Positions 34,372 through 44,000 of a stretch of 64,000 bases of DNA are shown in pieces. The notes below the pieces were generated by a model, which saw only the letters and a list, made by a program, of their open reading frames with translations, searched no databases and was not told the DNA's origin. Within the stretch, counting starts at the first letter, position 1; each line of letters starts with the position of its first letter. Position numbers and translations under genes: made by a program. Source of the stretch: Hymenobacter puniceus (GTDB taxonomy: Bacteria; Bacteroidota; Bacteroidia; Cytophagales; Hymenobacteraceae); assembly GCF_014333525.1 (NCBI RefSeq), contig NZ_JACSCX010000001.1:558001-622000 (forward strand), in the 5' to 3' direction.

Positions 34372-35616
34372 CTAGCGGCTCAGCTCGGCCAGCAGCCAGT
34401 CGCGCGTGGGCTGTCCGGCAAGCTGGCTTACTACTTCCAGAAAGCCGGCCGTGGTGGATACTTTGCGGGCGGCCGTGGCGGCCAGCACGGCGTTGAATGG
34501 CTCGGCCCCCAGCCGGTCGTGGAGGGCCGCGAGGATCACCGTGCCTTTGTTGTACACCACCCGGCGGAAAACGGCCGGCTCGTGCTGGTAGCGGTTGAAA
34601 CCCAGGACCGGCGGCGCACCGGCGGCCGAGGCGGCCAGCTTCGCTAACTCCTGCCGGTAGCCCTCGGCATCTCCGCTTGCTTGCAGGTAGAGCAGGCTGG
34701 AATAGGTGGCGAAGGCCTCGTTCAGCCACGCGCTGTCGTCGTGATACGAGCCGTAAGCCCACCATCTGTGGCTTATCTCGTGGGCCAGAATCAGCAAATC
34801 TCCCCGCTTGGCCACGTCGAAATCAGTGTAGGTGATGACGGCGGCATTGTCGAGCAGGCCGTAGGCTTCGTGGTTGGTACCGGGCAGGAAAACCGTGAAC
34901 TGTGCAACCGCGTCCTGGCGGCCGATACTGCGGTTGTAAAATGCCACGATGTCCTGGGTTTTCTGCAACAGCACAGAATCCGGCCGCCCCGGTGTAGCGG
35001 CGGCTTTCATCACCGTAATGCGCGGCGCGCTGCCGGCCACCAGCTGCTCGAACTGCCGCGCCACCATAGCCGTCAACTCAGTAGCGCTGGTGCTGCCCCG
35101 GAAAGCGTAGCTCCCGGCCCGCTGCCGGCGCGGCGCGGCGGTGCTCAGCACCTGATAGCCGGCCGGCACCCGCACGGCCAGTTCGTAGTCTACCACTTCA
35201 TACTCGGCGTAGGGCCGGAATGGCAGCCAGTTACTGTGGCCGCTCAGCACGTTCACGTCGGCCGCGAAATTGCCTTTGCCCAGGGTGCCCGCGTACGTCA
35301 GCTCCACCTGGCGGCGGGCCGGGCCGTTGCCGAAGCGCACCGTCACCTGCTGCAGCGTATCCCCAAAAAACGGGTAGAACAGCCGCGTGGTACGCGGGGG
35401 CACGGCGCCGGTGCTGCGCACCTGCTGCAGCTGAAACTGCCGGTTGAGGTTGAGCTTCAGTACGGAGCTGGTGTCGGAGGCCGACAGGCGAAACGTGTAG
35501 TGGCAGGTGAAGCGGTGCGTAGCCGGGTCCAGGTTTAGCTGCACCCACACCAGCGGCCGGGCTTGGCCTGAGGCCAGCACCCCTAATAACAGCAAAGCTG
35601 TAATAATAAAACGCAT
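34372..35616 (-). CDS. Exported M1-like gluzincin metallopeptidase
   Basis: 414 residues. Signal peptide of about 19 residues (MRFIITALLLLGVLASGQA). The N-terminal beta domain (about 20-200) resembles the M1 saddle; the catalytic domain carries HEISHRWW (zinc His278 and His282, Glu279) followed by the third ligand Glu299 in LNEAFATYSS, the exact M1 spacing. The C-terminal ARM-like domain of full aminopeptidase N is absent, so the protein is a short form. The exopeptidase motif GxMEN is not clear (AYGLLDNAAV lies at that place), so strict aminopeptidase activity is uncertain. Confidence 0.85.
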   Translation of the reverse strand: MRFIITALLLLGVLASGQARPLVWVQLNLDPATHRFTCHYTFRLSASDTSSVLKLNLNRQFQLQQVRSTGAVPPRTTRLFYPFFGDTLQQVTVRFGNGPARRQVELTYAGTLGKGNFAADVNVLSGHSNWLPFRPYAEYEVVDYELAVRVPAGYQVLSTAAPRRQRAGSYAFRGSTSATELTAMVARQFEQLVAGSAPRITVMKAAATPGRPDSVLLQKTQDIVAFYNRSIGRQDAVAQFTVFLPGTNHEAYGLLDNAAVITYTDFDVAKRGDLLILAHEISHRWWAYGSYHDDSAWLNEAFATYSSLLYLQASGDAEGYRQELAKLAASAAGAPPVLGFNRYQHEPAVFRRVVYNKGTVILAALHDRLGAEPFNAVLAATAARKVSTTAGFLEVVSQLAGQPTRDWLLAELSR

Positions 35617-35718
35617 AACTACCGGTTAGGACCTTGGAGTGGTAAAGATTGTTGCTGCAATCCAAGCCGCTATATAGCAAGCTGCTATGCGCTGCACGAC
35701 GCGCTTTTAGCTTGCATA

Positions 35719-36171
35719 TTATACCCCATTGAAAATAGTCATGAGACTCATAACATACTCTGCAATAGCACGGTTACGACTCACTTTCGCTCCAATAGGC
35801 GCGGATTCTAAACTATTTTCAAGATTGGTAAAGTATTTCCCCCAAGAGGACCCACTTAATCTTTTTTCTTCCGCTCTTATTTCGGCTGGAGACAGAGTCT
35901 TCAACCAACGAACATAGAGTGGTTTCACTTTTCCGGCTCGTGCTATCAGTGTAGGACTTTCCTTCCGTAGCAACGTCAGCGCTTTATCGTCAGATAGAAC
36001 AGTAGCTCTTCGCATCAAGTCGGCTATTTCACTTGCCACTTGCGAATAGGCTTGACTTGGAGCAGCGCCGGCTTCTTGAGTAGCCGCTACAGATTTGACA
36101 GACTGCGCATTGGCAGAGTAACACACGGTCAAAACACCTGATAACAGGCAAAGAAAAGCGTACTTATTCAT
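35719..36171 (-). CDS. Exported helical protein, lower GC
   Basis: 150 residues. Signal peptide MNKYAFLCLLSGVLTVCYSA then NAQ. The mature chain is mostly helical and charged (EIADLMRRATVLSDDKALTL, KVKPLYVRWLKTLSPAEIRA). No cysteines or motif that I recognise after the signal. The gene is clearly richer in A and T than its neighbours, which may indicate recent arrival. It lies alone between the M1-like and DUF4442 genes. Confidence 0.6.
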   Translation of the reverse strand: MNKYAFLCLLSGVLTVCYSANAQSVKSVAATQEAGAAPSQAYSQVASEIADLMRRATVLSDDKALTLLRKESPTLIARAGKVKPLYVRWLKTLSPAEIRAEEKRLSGSSWGKYFTNLENSLESAPIGAKVSRNRAIAEYVMSLMTIFNGV

Positions 36172-36229
36172 ATAACTTAATATTACTGAGCTATTATTAC
36201 AATGTGCTGCAAATGAATTGAGGCACTTT

Positions 36230-36733
36230 CTATTTCGCCCGAAACGACCACGTAATCCGGAATATGGCTACTGTGTCGCCGGCCTGGTCTACGCCGGTGC
36301 TGGTACACACCACGGTGCGGCCCTCGTTGCTGGCGCGGCTGTCAGCAATGGCCTGGGCAATGCGCTGGCCATCTTCGGAGGTGAAGGCAATCAAACCAAC
36401 GGCCTTTTTGGTGAATTCGGCTTCCAGCCCCACCACCAGCATCGAGACGCGGCCCTGGCCCTGGATATGCATCATGGCCAGCATGCCGCTGGCCATTTCG
36501 GCGGCCATGCTCAGGCAGGCAAAATAGATGCTGCGAAACGGATTCTGGGTGAGATACTTGAACGGCACCGTAATAACGGCCCGCTCCGGCGTGATTTCGC
36601 GCAGCCGCAGCCCCGCCAGATACGCCATCGGCAAGCTACGCAGCATAAACAGGCGTAGCTTCAAGGAACTGGAAATCGTGCGGCGAAAGGCGGCAGCAGC
36701 AGGCGTATCTAGGGAAGCGGCAGGTTGGGACAT
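36230..36733 (-). CDS. DUF4442 hotdog-fold protein, thioesterase-like
   Basis: 167 residues, cytosolic. The hotdog core is visible: LRLREITPERAVITVPFKYL, NPFRSIYFACLSMAAEMASG (the long central helix), MLVVGLEAEFTKKAVG and a last strand TVAIFRITWSFRAK. DUF4442 is a relative of PaaI/YiiD thioesterases acting on acyl-CoA or similar thioesters; the substrate is not known. A perfect 14-bp palindrome at 36779-36792 lies 45 nt upstream of the start. Confidence 0.82.
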   Translation of the reverse strand: MSQPAASLDTPAAAAFRRTISSSLKLRLFMLRSLPMAYLAGLRLREITPERAVITVPFKYLTQNPFRSIYFACLSMAAEMASGMLAMMHIQGQGRVSMLVVGLEAEFTKKAVGLIAFTSEDGQRIAQAIADSRASNEGRTVVCTSTGVDQAGDTVAIFRITWSFRAK

Positions 36734-36778
36734 GGCAGTAAACGGCTGAAAGCAGGTTACTACAAAGAACAGAAAATA

Positions 36779-36792
36779 TTCGGCATGCCGAA
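36779..36792. promoter_or_regulatory. Perfect palindrome TTCGGCATGCCGAA, candidate operator
   Basis: Fourteen-base perfect palindrome upstream of the DUF4442 gene in otherwise AT-rich DNA. Its position suits a repressor site. No regulator is identified. Confidence 0.35.
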
Positions 36793-36801
36793 CAGTGACT
36801 T

Positions 36802-36840
36802 TTAAATCTAGTTCCCCACCTTGGAGAGGAGGGGAACTAG
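36802..36840 (-). terminator. Intrinsic terminator of the DUF3857 gene
   Basis: CTAGTTCCCC (36808-36817) pairs with GGGGAACTAG (36831-36840); read on the minus strand it is followed by ATTTAAAAG. It is 4 nt beyond the gene's stop. Confidence 0.75.
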
Positions 36841-36844
36841 CTCT

Positions 36845-38830
36845 TTAGCCTTTCTTCTCCAGCACCAGCACCACTTTATTGAAGTTGGCGGCGGCGTTTA
36901 CCACATCGCGGAAGGCTTCGAAGTCCTTTTTGGGCCAACGGATCTGGCGGTAGGCTTCCGTGATGGTGACCGTGACGGTCTGGCCCTGCACCGCGTACTT
37001 GGAGGTGAAGTAATAGAGCGGGTCTTTGGCGTCGGGGCCGGCTTTCACGTCGGCGTTCAGGTCTTGTAGGTTGCGCACTTGGTAGCCAGCGGGCAGCTCC
37101 AGCGTAATCACGCGGTTGTAGCGGCGGTTGAAGTCGTTTTCCACGTCGTACTGCCGGGCCTCAGTCTGGTACAGTTCCGACTGCGGCCCGAGCAACTCCC
37201 CGATTTTGAACAGGTAGCGCTGGCCTGCTTTGTTGAGCAGTGCCGACGACTCCACACTGGCATCCACCAGAAACGGTTTATTAAGCGGGTTCAGGTTGGC
37301 TTCGCCATTGGTTACTTTCAGGCTCTGGAAGGTGGCGTCGGGTACGTTGCCTTTCACCAGCTCCTGCATCACCTCAGTGCGCTTTTCCTCCGGAATCAGG
37401 GAGTAGAAAGGCTGAATTTGCTGGCCGTGGTAGCCACCCAGCACCTGGTGCACGTCAATGAGGGCCTTATCCAGTTCAGGCGTAAATTTCACCTGAATGG
37501 CTAGGTCGTTGGGGCTTTGTTCGGCGGTCAGGGTCGGGATGTCGCGCACGGTGCCCACAGCCGACTCGGTGGAGCCCAGCTTCACGGTGCGCACAAACAG
37601 GCCCTTGTTGGCGGTCCAGCCGGGAGGCAGCATGCCATAGCGGAAATCGGGGCGCGACGGGGCCAGCAGCTGCTTGGTTTCGGGGAAGTAGAGGGCGTAG
37701 TTGTCGAGGTAGTTCCAGGTGTCGAAGGTGTCGTCGAACACAGCGTCGCTGCGGTCGGAGGTTAGCACCAGCTCGTGCTCGATGTTCTGGCGGCGCAGCA
37801 GCGCGACAAACAGGCGCGTCATGCCCAGTTCGGAGGCGTTTTTGGTGGCGGCAATGCGGTTGAGGGTACTTTCGCCGTCCTCGGCCAAGTTGAAGCTGGT
37901 TTTGAGGTAGTTTTCCAGCGTCTTTACACGGGTTTCTACGTCGCCGCCAGCGGGTAACTTGGCATCTTTCAGCACCTTATCCACGGCCTTGGTTTCGTCT
38001 TTACTGAGCGAGTACACGGTACCGTGCAGGTACTGGCTGGCGTCGGCCCAGGTGAAAAGGCGCGTGCGGCCGCGCTGGGTGGTATAGGCCAGCTTGTACT
38101 CCAAGCGGATCCGTTCGGCGTTGCTGGCGGCAAATGTTTCTTCGCGGGCGGCGGCTACATCGGGCAGCTTTATCCGGATGATGCGCTTGCCGGCCACCAC
38201 CGTATCGGGGCGGGCGGCGGGGCCGTGGTACACGCGCGTTTCAAAGGTGAGGGCCTCCGGCGAAATCAGCTCAAACGATACATCATGGGCTGGCAGGTTG
38301 CTTTGCAGGTACTCGCGGCCGAAGAACTTGGCGGGCCGCTCGCGCAGAAACACGTACTCGATTTCCGAGCCTTTCTCCACGCCTTCTACCGCAAAAATCT
38401 TGAAGCCGCGGCCGCCATCCTGGTCTTTGAGCTCCTTCATATTGCTTTCGCTCACCTCCACCACCTCGCCGCGCGGACTGATGGTGCGAGCCTTCAGGTA
38501 CACCAGCCGGCCGCCGTCCTGCGGGATGTAGATTTTGTTGAACTGCTCGATGCCGTCGGAGGTGTTGACGCGCAGAATCCGGTGCTCGGTGGAATACACC
38601 TGCAGCTCTTTTTCGGCGGCGCTGAACTCGTGAGCCGTGAAGTCGCGCAGAATCAGGGCCGGCAGCTTGACCTCCGCCTCCGTCACGGGCAGACGCTTGG
38701 TGCGCTGGGCATCCCAGTTATAGGTGGCGTACTGCAGCGTTTTGGGCGCCTGCTGGGCCTGGAGCGGCGCGGCTGAAGTGAGTAGCAGCAGAGAAACAGC
38801 AGTGGCGCGGGCAACGGAAAAGAAGGTCAT
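36845..38830 (-). CDS. Exported DUF3857 protein with degenerate transglutaminase domain
   Basis: 661 residues. Signal peptide about 1-25 (ending LQAQQ). DUF3857 occupies about 60-230 and a transglutaminase-like domain about 280-430, with a beta-rich C-terminus. At the place of the catalytic Cys (GDCKD in the neighbouring paralogue) it reads KNASELGMTR, and the His region reads YLDNYALYF, so the Cys and His are replaced. It is therefore probably a binding protein rather than an enzyme. It lies downstream of the intact paralogue on the same strand, separated by an inverted repeat. Confidence 0.85.
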   Translation of the reverse strand: MTFFSVARATAVSLLLLTSAAPLQAQQAPKTLQYATYNWDAQRTKRLPVTEAEVKLPALILRDFTAHEFSAAEKELQVYSTEHRILRVNTSDGIEQFNKIYIPQDGGRLVYLKARTISPRGEVVEVSESNMKELKDQDGGRGFKIFAVEGVEKGSEIEYVFLRERPAKFFGREYLQSNLPAHDVSFELISPEALTFETRVYHGPAARPDTVVAGKRIIRIKLPDVAAAREETFAASNAERIRLEYKLAYTTQRGRTRLFTWADASQYLHGTVYSLSKDETKAVDKVLKDAKLPAGGDVETRVKTLENYLKTSFNLAEDGESTLNRIAATKNASELGMTRLFVALLRRQNIEHELVLTSDRSDAVFDDTFDTWNYLDNYALYFPETKQLLAPSRPDFRYGMLPPGWTANKGLFVRTVKLGSTESAVGTVRDIPTLTAEQSPNDLAIQVKFTPELDKALIDVHQVLGGYHGQQIQPFYSLIPEEKRTEVMQELVKGNVPDATFQSLKVTNGEANLNPLNKPFLVDASVESSALLNKAGQRYLFKIGELLGPQSELYQTEARQYDVENDFNRRYNRVITLELPAGYQVRNLQDLNADVKAGPDAKDPLYYFTSKYAVQGQTVTVTITEAYRQIRWPKKDFEAFRDVVNAAANFNKVVLVLEKKG

Positions 38831-38955
38831 AGAAGTATAAAATAGGCGCCGGAAGGCGCAGTTTTGCCGATGGATAACACGGGTTCGGTCCAGCAGCTTA
38901 TTGAGGCCGTTGGGCCGGTCGTCGGAAGCAGAATATGGTGGTTTCGTGCAAACGG

Positions 38956-39045
38956 CGTGGGCGTCCCAGGGCTGAAGCCCTTGGCTAGTCAGCGGCGGCC
39001 GTTGGGCCCTGCGTAGCCTAGGGCTTCAGCCTTGGGACGCCCACG
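38956..39045. repeat. Inverted repeat with GGGCTGAAGCCC-type arms (copy J)
   Basis: Arms 38956-38987 and 39014-39045 pair at 30 of 32 positions; each arm contains GGGCTGAAGCCC-like palindromic sequence. It ends 9 nt from the stop codon of the upstream DUF3857 gene and separates the two paralogues. Confidence 0.92.
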
Positions 39046-39054
39046 CTGCCGTGC

Positions 39055-41022
39055 TCAGGCCTTTTTACGCTTGAAAATCACGGTTTCGCGGTAGGCGGCG
39101 TTGAGCTTGTCCACCACGGTGTTCCACTGGGCAAATTGCTGGGGCTGAAGCATCAGGTAGTTGATGTACACTTCTTTGTCCTGCACGATTTTGTTGCCCT
39201 GGCGCTCGTATTTCACCTTGAAGCCGAACACCGGGTCGCGCATTTCGGCGGTGGGCGGCAGGTACTCCACGTCGTAGCCGGCCGGAATTTCCAGCTCGGT
39301 GCGGGTGTGGTTCTGGGTGGCGTACTCGTTCACGCGCGGCAGGCGGCGCTTGGCGGCGTCAATCTTGTCGTGGGCGTAGGGCTGCTCCAAATTCAGGTTC
39401 ACGTAGATTTCGTCGTCGAGCTTCTGCACATAGTCCTGCAGGCGGTACTCGTAGTCGATGGTGAGCGGCTTTTCGCGGGTGTCGAGGTGGCTGACGCTGT
39501 ATTTGTCGACAAAGAACTTGTTGTTGCCGCGCTCCAGCAGGGCCTTCACGTACTTGGTTTCCTCGGTCTGGTCGAGGCCGTCGAGGGCGTAGCTCTGCAT
39601 CACCTTGGGGTAGCCCAGCAGCTGCAGGCTGCCCTTGCCGCGCAAACCGCCCTTCTCGTCCAGCACCAGCTGCGACACGTCCGAAACCGGGCTGCGCTCC
39701 TGGCTCATCACCGGCACCGGCACCACTTTGCAGTTCTTGCCATCGATGGCCAGCAGCGCCTCTTTGCCCTGAATGAAGGCCGAGGGCATCCCAAACGGCA
39801 TGTATTTGTTGGTGGCGTCGAGGAACACGTACTGACCGGGGCTGGCCTCGTAGGTGGTTATCATGTGGTTGTCGACGCCGGGCGTGGCCAGCTCGGAGTA
39901 GCGGTAGGGCAGGTCGCGGGTGCCAATCCAGGTGAGGTAGGACTTGATGCCGGCCATGCGCAGCATCTCGCGGGTGAGGTTGGCCATGTCCTTGCAGTCG
40001 CCGTAGCGCTTGGCGTACACCAGGCCGGCGTCGCGCGGGATGAAGCCGCCCATGCCGTTTTCGAAGGCCACGTAGCGGATGTTGTCCTGCACCCAGTAGT
40101 ACACGCGCTGCACCTTTTCCTGCTCGGTTTTAGCGCCCACCGCCAGCGAATCGACCACGCGGCGTAGCGCGGGGCTTTCCTGCGGATCGAGCTTGCTCAC
40201 GAAGCCGGAGTACAGGCTGTAGAGTTCGGGCACGCCGGCCAGCATGCGCCGAGCCTGCCCATCGGCCGTAGGCACTTCCTCCACGAAATACACGAGGTGC
40301 GGCAGGTAGTAGGCTGCTTCGGGGCCGTCGGAGTCGCGCGGGGGGCTGGGCAGGTCGTCGGCGCTCCAGCGGTAGGTGATGGTGCTGCCTTTTTCCTGTT
40401 TGCTGAAGCTAATTTTGAGGCCCTCGACATGGAACATGCGGTGGCTGATTTTCACATTTTTGGGCGCCGTGATGGTCAGCTCGGCGTGGCGCACGGGCAC
40501 GTAGGAGCCGAAGTAAAACGGCAGCAGAAACCGGGGGTCAGGGTGGCGCACGGTATAGTCGGTCACGGTGCGGGCGCCGGGCGTCACGGCCGGAAAGCTC
40601 CAGGTGGTGGAGCGGGTGTCATCGTAGAAGATGCCTGACTGCACCTCGAACTTCTCTTTGTAGTCGGTCACCTTTACCGTTTTGTAGCTGTTGCCGGCGG
40701 GCACCAGGGTGCGGGCGTCCAGCTTTTGCACGCGGCTGAAGTGGGAGTTGAACACCTTGTCGTTGGCGTACATGGCCGACTGCGCATCGAGGTGCAGCAT
40801 GTCCTGGTGGTGGCGGGCCAGCACCACCACCGAGTCACCCTGCACCGCGAAAGTGAGGTCGGTGCGGTAGTCGAGGTACACGGCCTTTTCGCCCGGAAAC
40901 TGGGCCTGCATTTCGGCTACCAGCTGCGTGGGCTGCTGGGCCTGGGCACTGTGCGGCGCGGCCAGCAGGGCGGCGCTAAAAAGCAGCGCCAGGGCGCCAC
41001 CAAACCGGTTATTTGCCTTCAT
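39055..41022 (-). CDS. Exported DUF3857 protein with intact transglutaminase triad
   Basis: 655 residues. Signal peptide MKANNRFGGALALLFSAALL up to AQA. DUF3857 lies at about 50-230; the transglutaminase core (about 270-400) has the Cys in KRYGDCKDMANLTREML, the His in GVDNHMITTYE and the Asp in YVFLDATNKYMPF, so the Cys-His-Asp set is complete. Members are thought to act in the periplasm as proteases or cross-linking enzymes, but function is not established. The ATG overlaps the end of the MORN-repeat gene by 14 bp, suggesting coupled translation. The upstream in-frame start at 41073 lies inside that gene and was rejected. Confidence 0.88.
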   Translation of the reverse strand: MKANNRFGGALALLFSAALLAAPHSAQAQQPTQLVAEMQAQFPGEKAVYLDYRTDLTFAVQGDSVVVLARHHQDMLHLDAQSAMYANDKVFNSHFSRVQKLDARTLVPAGNSYKTVKVTDYKEKFEVQSGIFYDDTRSTTWSFPAVTPGARTVTDYTVRHPDPRFLLPFYFGSYVPVRHAELTITAPKNVKISHRMFHVEGLKISFSKQEKGSTITYRWSADDLPSPPRDSDGPEAAYYLPHLVYFVEEVPTADGQARRMLAGVPELYSLYSGFVSKLDPQESPALRRVVDSLAVGAKTEQEKVQRVYYWVQDNIRYVAFENGMGGFIPRDAGLVYAKRYGDCKDMANLTREMLRMAGIKSYLTWIGTRDLPYRYSELATPGVDNHMITTYEASPGQYVFLDATNKYMPFGMPSAFIQGKEALLAIDGKNCKVVPVPVMSQERSPVSDVSQLVLDEKGGLRGKGSLQLLGYPKVMQSYALDGLDQTEETKYVKALLERGNNKFFVDKYSVSHLDTREKPLTIDYEYRLQDYVQKLDDEIYVNLNLEQPYAHDKIDAAKRRLPRVNEYATQNHTRTELEIPAGYDVEYLPPTAEMRDPVFGFKVKYERQGNKIVQDKEVYINYLMLQPQQFAQWNTVVDKLNAAYRETVIFKRKKA

Positions 41023-44000
41023 ACACGTAATTGTTCCAGTACACTTCGGTTTTGGTGGGCTTGCCCTGGGCATCGTAATATACCGTTGGGCCGAGCTTCT
41101 CGCCGCTGCGGTAGGTTTCGGTGCGTTCCAGGGTGCCGTCGGGGCGGTAGTAGCGGCTGAGGCCGTTCAGCTCATCGTGCAGGTAGGTTTCCTCTTCCAT
41201 CGGCTTGCCGTCGGCGTAAAAGCTGGTGAGCGGGCCAGTTAGCAGACCATTCTGGAAGGCCATGCGGCGGAATACCTGGCCTGAGCTGTAGTAGGTGGTG
41301 CGGAGCCCGTCCAGGATACCGCCCTTCACGGTTTGGTCGGCGGCGGGCTTGCCGTTGGCGAAGGTGGTTTTGAGCGGGCCAGCCAGCTTCTCGATGCGCT
41401 GCCACGGCTCGGCGGGGTTGGTGCCGTTGCGGAACGCCGCGAGGCTGCCGTGCTCATACATGCGCTCCTCAATCAGCTCGCCGGCCGGGTTGTAGTAGCG
41501 CGAAGGGCCTTCGGCTATGCCGTAGAGGTAGTTCTGCAGGGTTTCGAGCTGGCCGTTGGGAAAATAGAAGCGCACTTCCCCGCCGAGGCTGCCGTAGCGG
41601 TAGTTCATCACCGAGCGCAACTGGCCCGAAGCGTAGTAGTCCTTCCATTCGCCGTGCCGCTCCCCGTTAATGTAACGACCTTCCTGGTGTAGTTTGCCGT
41701 TGCTGTAGTAAGACTTGTAGGGGCCGTGGCGCTGATCAGCTTCATAGCTGAACTCCACTTCCGGCTTGCCGCTGGCATGGTACCAGCGGGCCGGGCCACG
41801 GTTTTCGTAGCAGGCCACCTGGGTGCGGTAGTGGGGCTGGCCGCCGGGAAAGGCGAAGGTAAACTCCTTGGTATCGGGCCGGAGCGCCACGTGACTGACA
41901 ACGCGGCTCAGCGTGTCGTAGGTGGTTAGCTGCAGCTTGCGCCCGAAGCCATACACGCGCGACTCCGTGAGTTTGCCATTGGGAGCGAAGCTGCGGGAGA
42001 GGCCGTTTTTCTGGCCCTGATGCATTTCATACTCTTCGCTCACCTGGCCGTCAGCATAGTATTCGCGCCAGAGGCCCTGCTGCTGGCCGGCACGGTAGTA
42101 GCCGGTCTGGTAGCGCTGGCCGTCGCGCAAGAAACTCTCGAAGCTGCCTTCCAGCTGGCCGCCCTCGTAGCTGGTGCGTTGCTTGAGCTGGCCATTGGCG
42201 TAGTATTCCAGAGACGGGCCCTGCTGCTGGCCCTGCTTGTAGTGCCGGATTTGCTGCAGCAGGCCGTTGGCGTAGCTCCAGTGCCACTCGCCTTCCATCA
42301 GCCCATCCACATAAGCACCGGTGCCCGTTGTGCCGGTATCGGCGCCATAGGTCTGGAGGGCCACACGGCCCTTTTTGGGTATGGGCGTATCCTGCAGGCG
42401 GCTACCGGTGGCGGGGTCAAAGTAGCGCTGGCGCGTGATACGGCCGTGTTCGTACTCCGACTCCGAGTACAGCTTGCCCTGGTACGTGTAGTCGCGGAAG
42501 GTGCCGTGCAGCTCGCCGGCCTCGTCGAAGCTTTTTTCGTCGTTGGGTTTGCCATCGGCGAGGTAGCTTTTCCACAGGCCGGTACGCTTGCCGCGGGTGT
42601 AGGTGCCGGTATTTTCCAGCTGGCCATTGGAAAAGTACTCGGTGTAAGGGCCATGCAGTTCATCCTGGTCGTAGGTGCCGCGCTTTTCAGGCGTGCCGTC
42701 GGCGTAGTTTACCAGGAAAGCGCCCAGCTTTTTTCCATCCAGGTAAGTGTACTCGTACTCCTTGATGCCGTCGGGGTAGAAGTAGGTTTTTACGCCTTCC
42801 TGCTTATCGGCCCGCATTTCCACCTGCATCTTGGTTTTGCCGTCCGGGTACAGCTCCCGGTAGGGGCCGTTCAGGTCGCCGGCCCGAAAGGTGCGGGTTT
42901 CACTTAGCTCGCCGCAGTAACTGAACACCTTGAGCACGCCTTCGGTCTTGCCATTCACGTAGGTGGCCTCCACGGCGGGTTGGCCGTTGTCGTGGTAGTC
43001 GCGCACGAGGCCGTCCAGCTCGCCGTTGCGGTAGGTGGCGGCGCGCTCCAGCACGCCAGTGGGATAGTAGAGGCGCCAAGGACCGGTGCGCTTGAAGTCG
43101 GCACTGTAGAGGCCCTGCTGCTGGCTGGCGCCATTCTCATCCACGAACAGCCACGGCCCGGTGAAGCGGCGCTCCTCCCCTTCCACTGTGCCTTCGCCGA
43201 TGCCGTTGAGGACACCATTATCGTCAAACCAGCCTTTGGCCAGCACGGGCTTACCGTCGTGCACAAACGGCTGCTGCTCCCGGATCTGGAGCAAGGCCGG
43301 CGAAATGGCCGTGTAGAATTTCTCGATGCGGCTTTTATTGCCCTTGATCCACTGGGCCGCTTTCTTGTCGTCGGCGGAGGCCAGGGCGAGGTAGGTGGCG
43401 GTAGTGAGGTTGTCGTTGAGGCGCAGTTGCGCCACCAGCGGGCCGTAGAGACGCAGCCAGAAGTCGTCGGAAGTGGCATTGGGCGCGGCCGGAAACTTCT
43501 CTATCAACAGCTGCAGCTGCTTCACCAGCGCCGCATCAAACTTCACCTTCGACACATAGTCTTTGCGCAGCGCAATCTTGGAGTCCAGCAGCGCGTCCAG
43601 CTCCTGAAAAGCGGTGTTGGGCGTGAAGGGCGCAATTCTATCTGCTTCCTCCAACACCGCCGTGCGGGCAGCCTGCTGCTCCAGCGCCACCAGCACGTTG
43701 TGGCTGCCGGCGGCGGGCTGCAGCAGCAGATACGTGAGCATGCTGAGCATGGCGTGGCTGGTGTGGCCCTGGCGGCTGGCCACGTACGCCAGCTGGTAGT
43801 GGCTGTTGGGGTGCGTGGGTTTCAGAGCTACGCCGCGCTGCAGGCTGACGAAGCCCGGCGCAAACTGCTTGGTGGCTACCTGAAACACCCCTTGGTTGAA
43901 CCACAGACTCTGGTTGTAGGGAAAATACTTGAGGCCGGTGTCGTAGGCGGCCTGCGCTTTGTCGGGGTGCTTGAGTTCTTCCTCGGCCCACGACAGCGCA

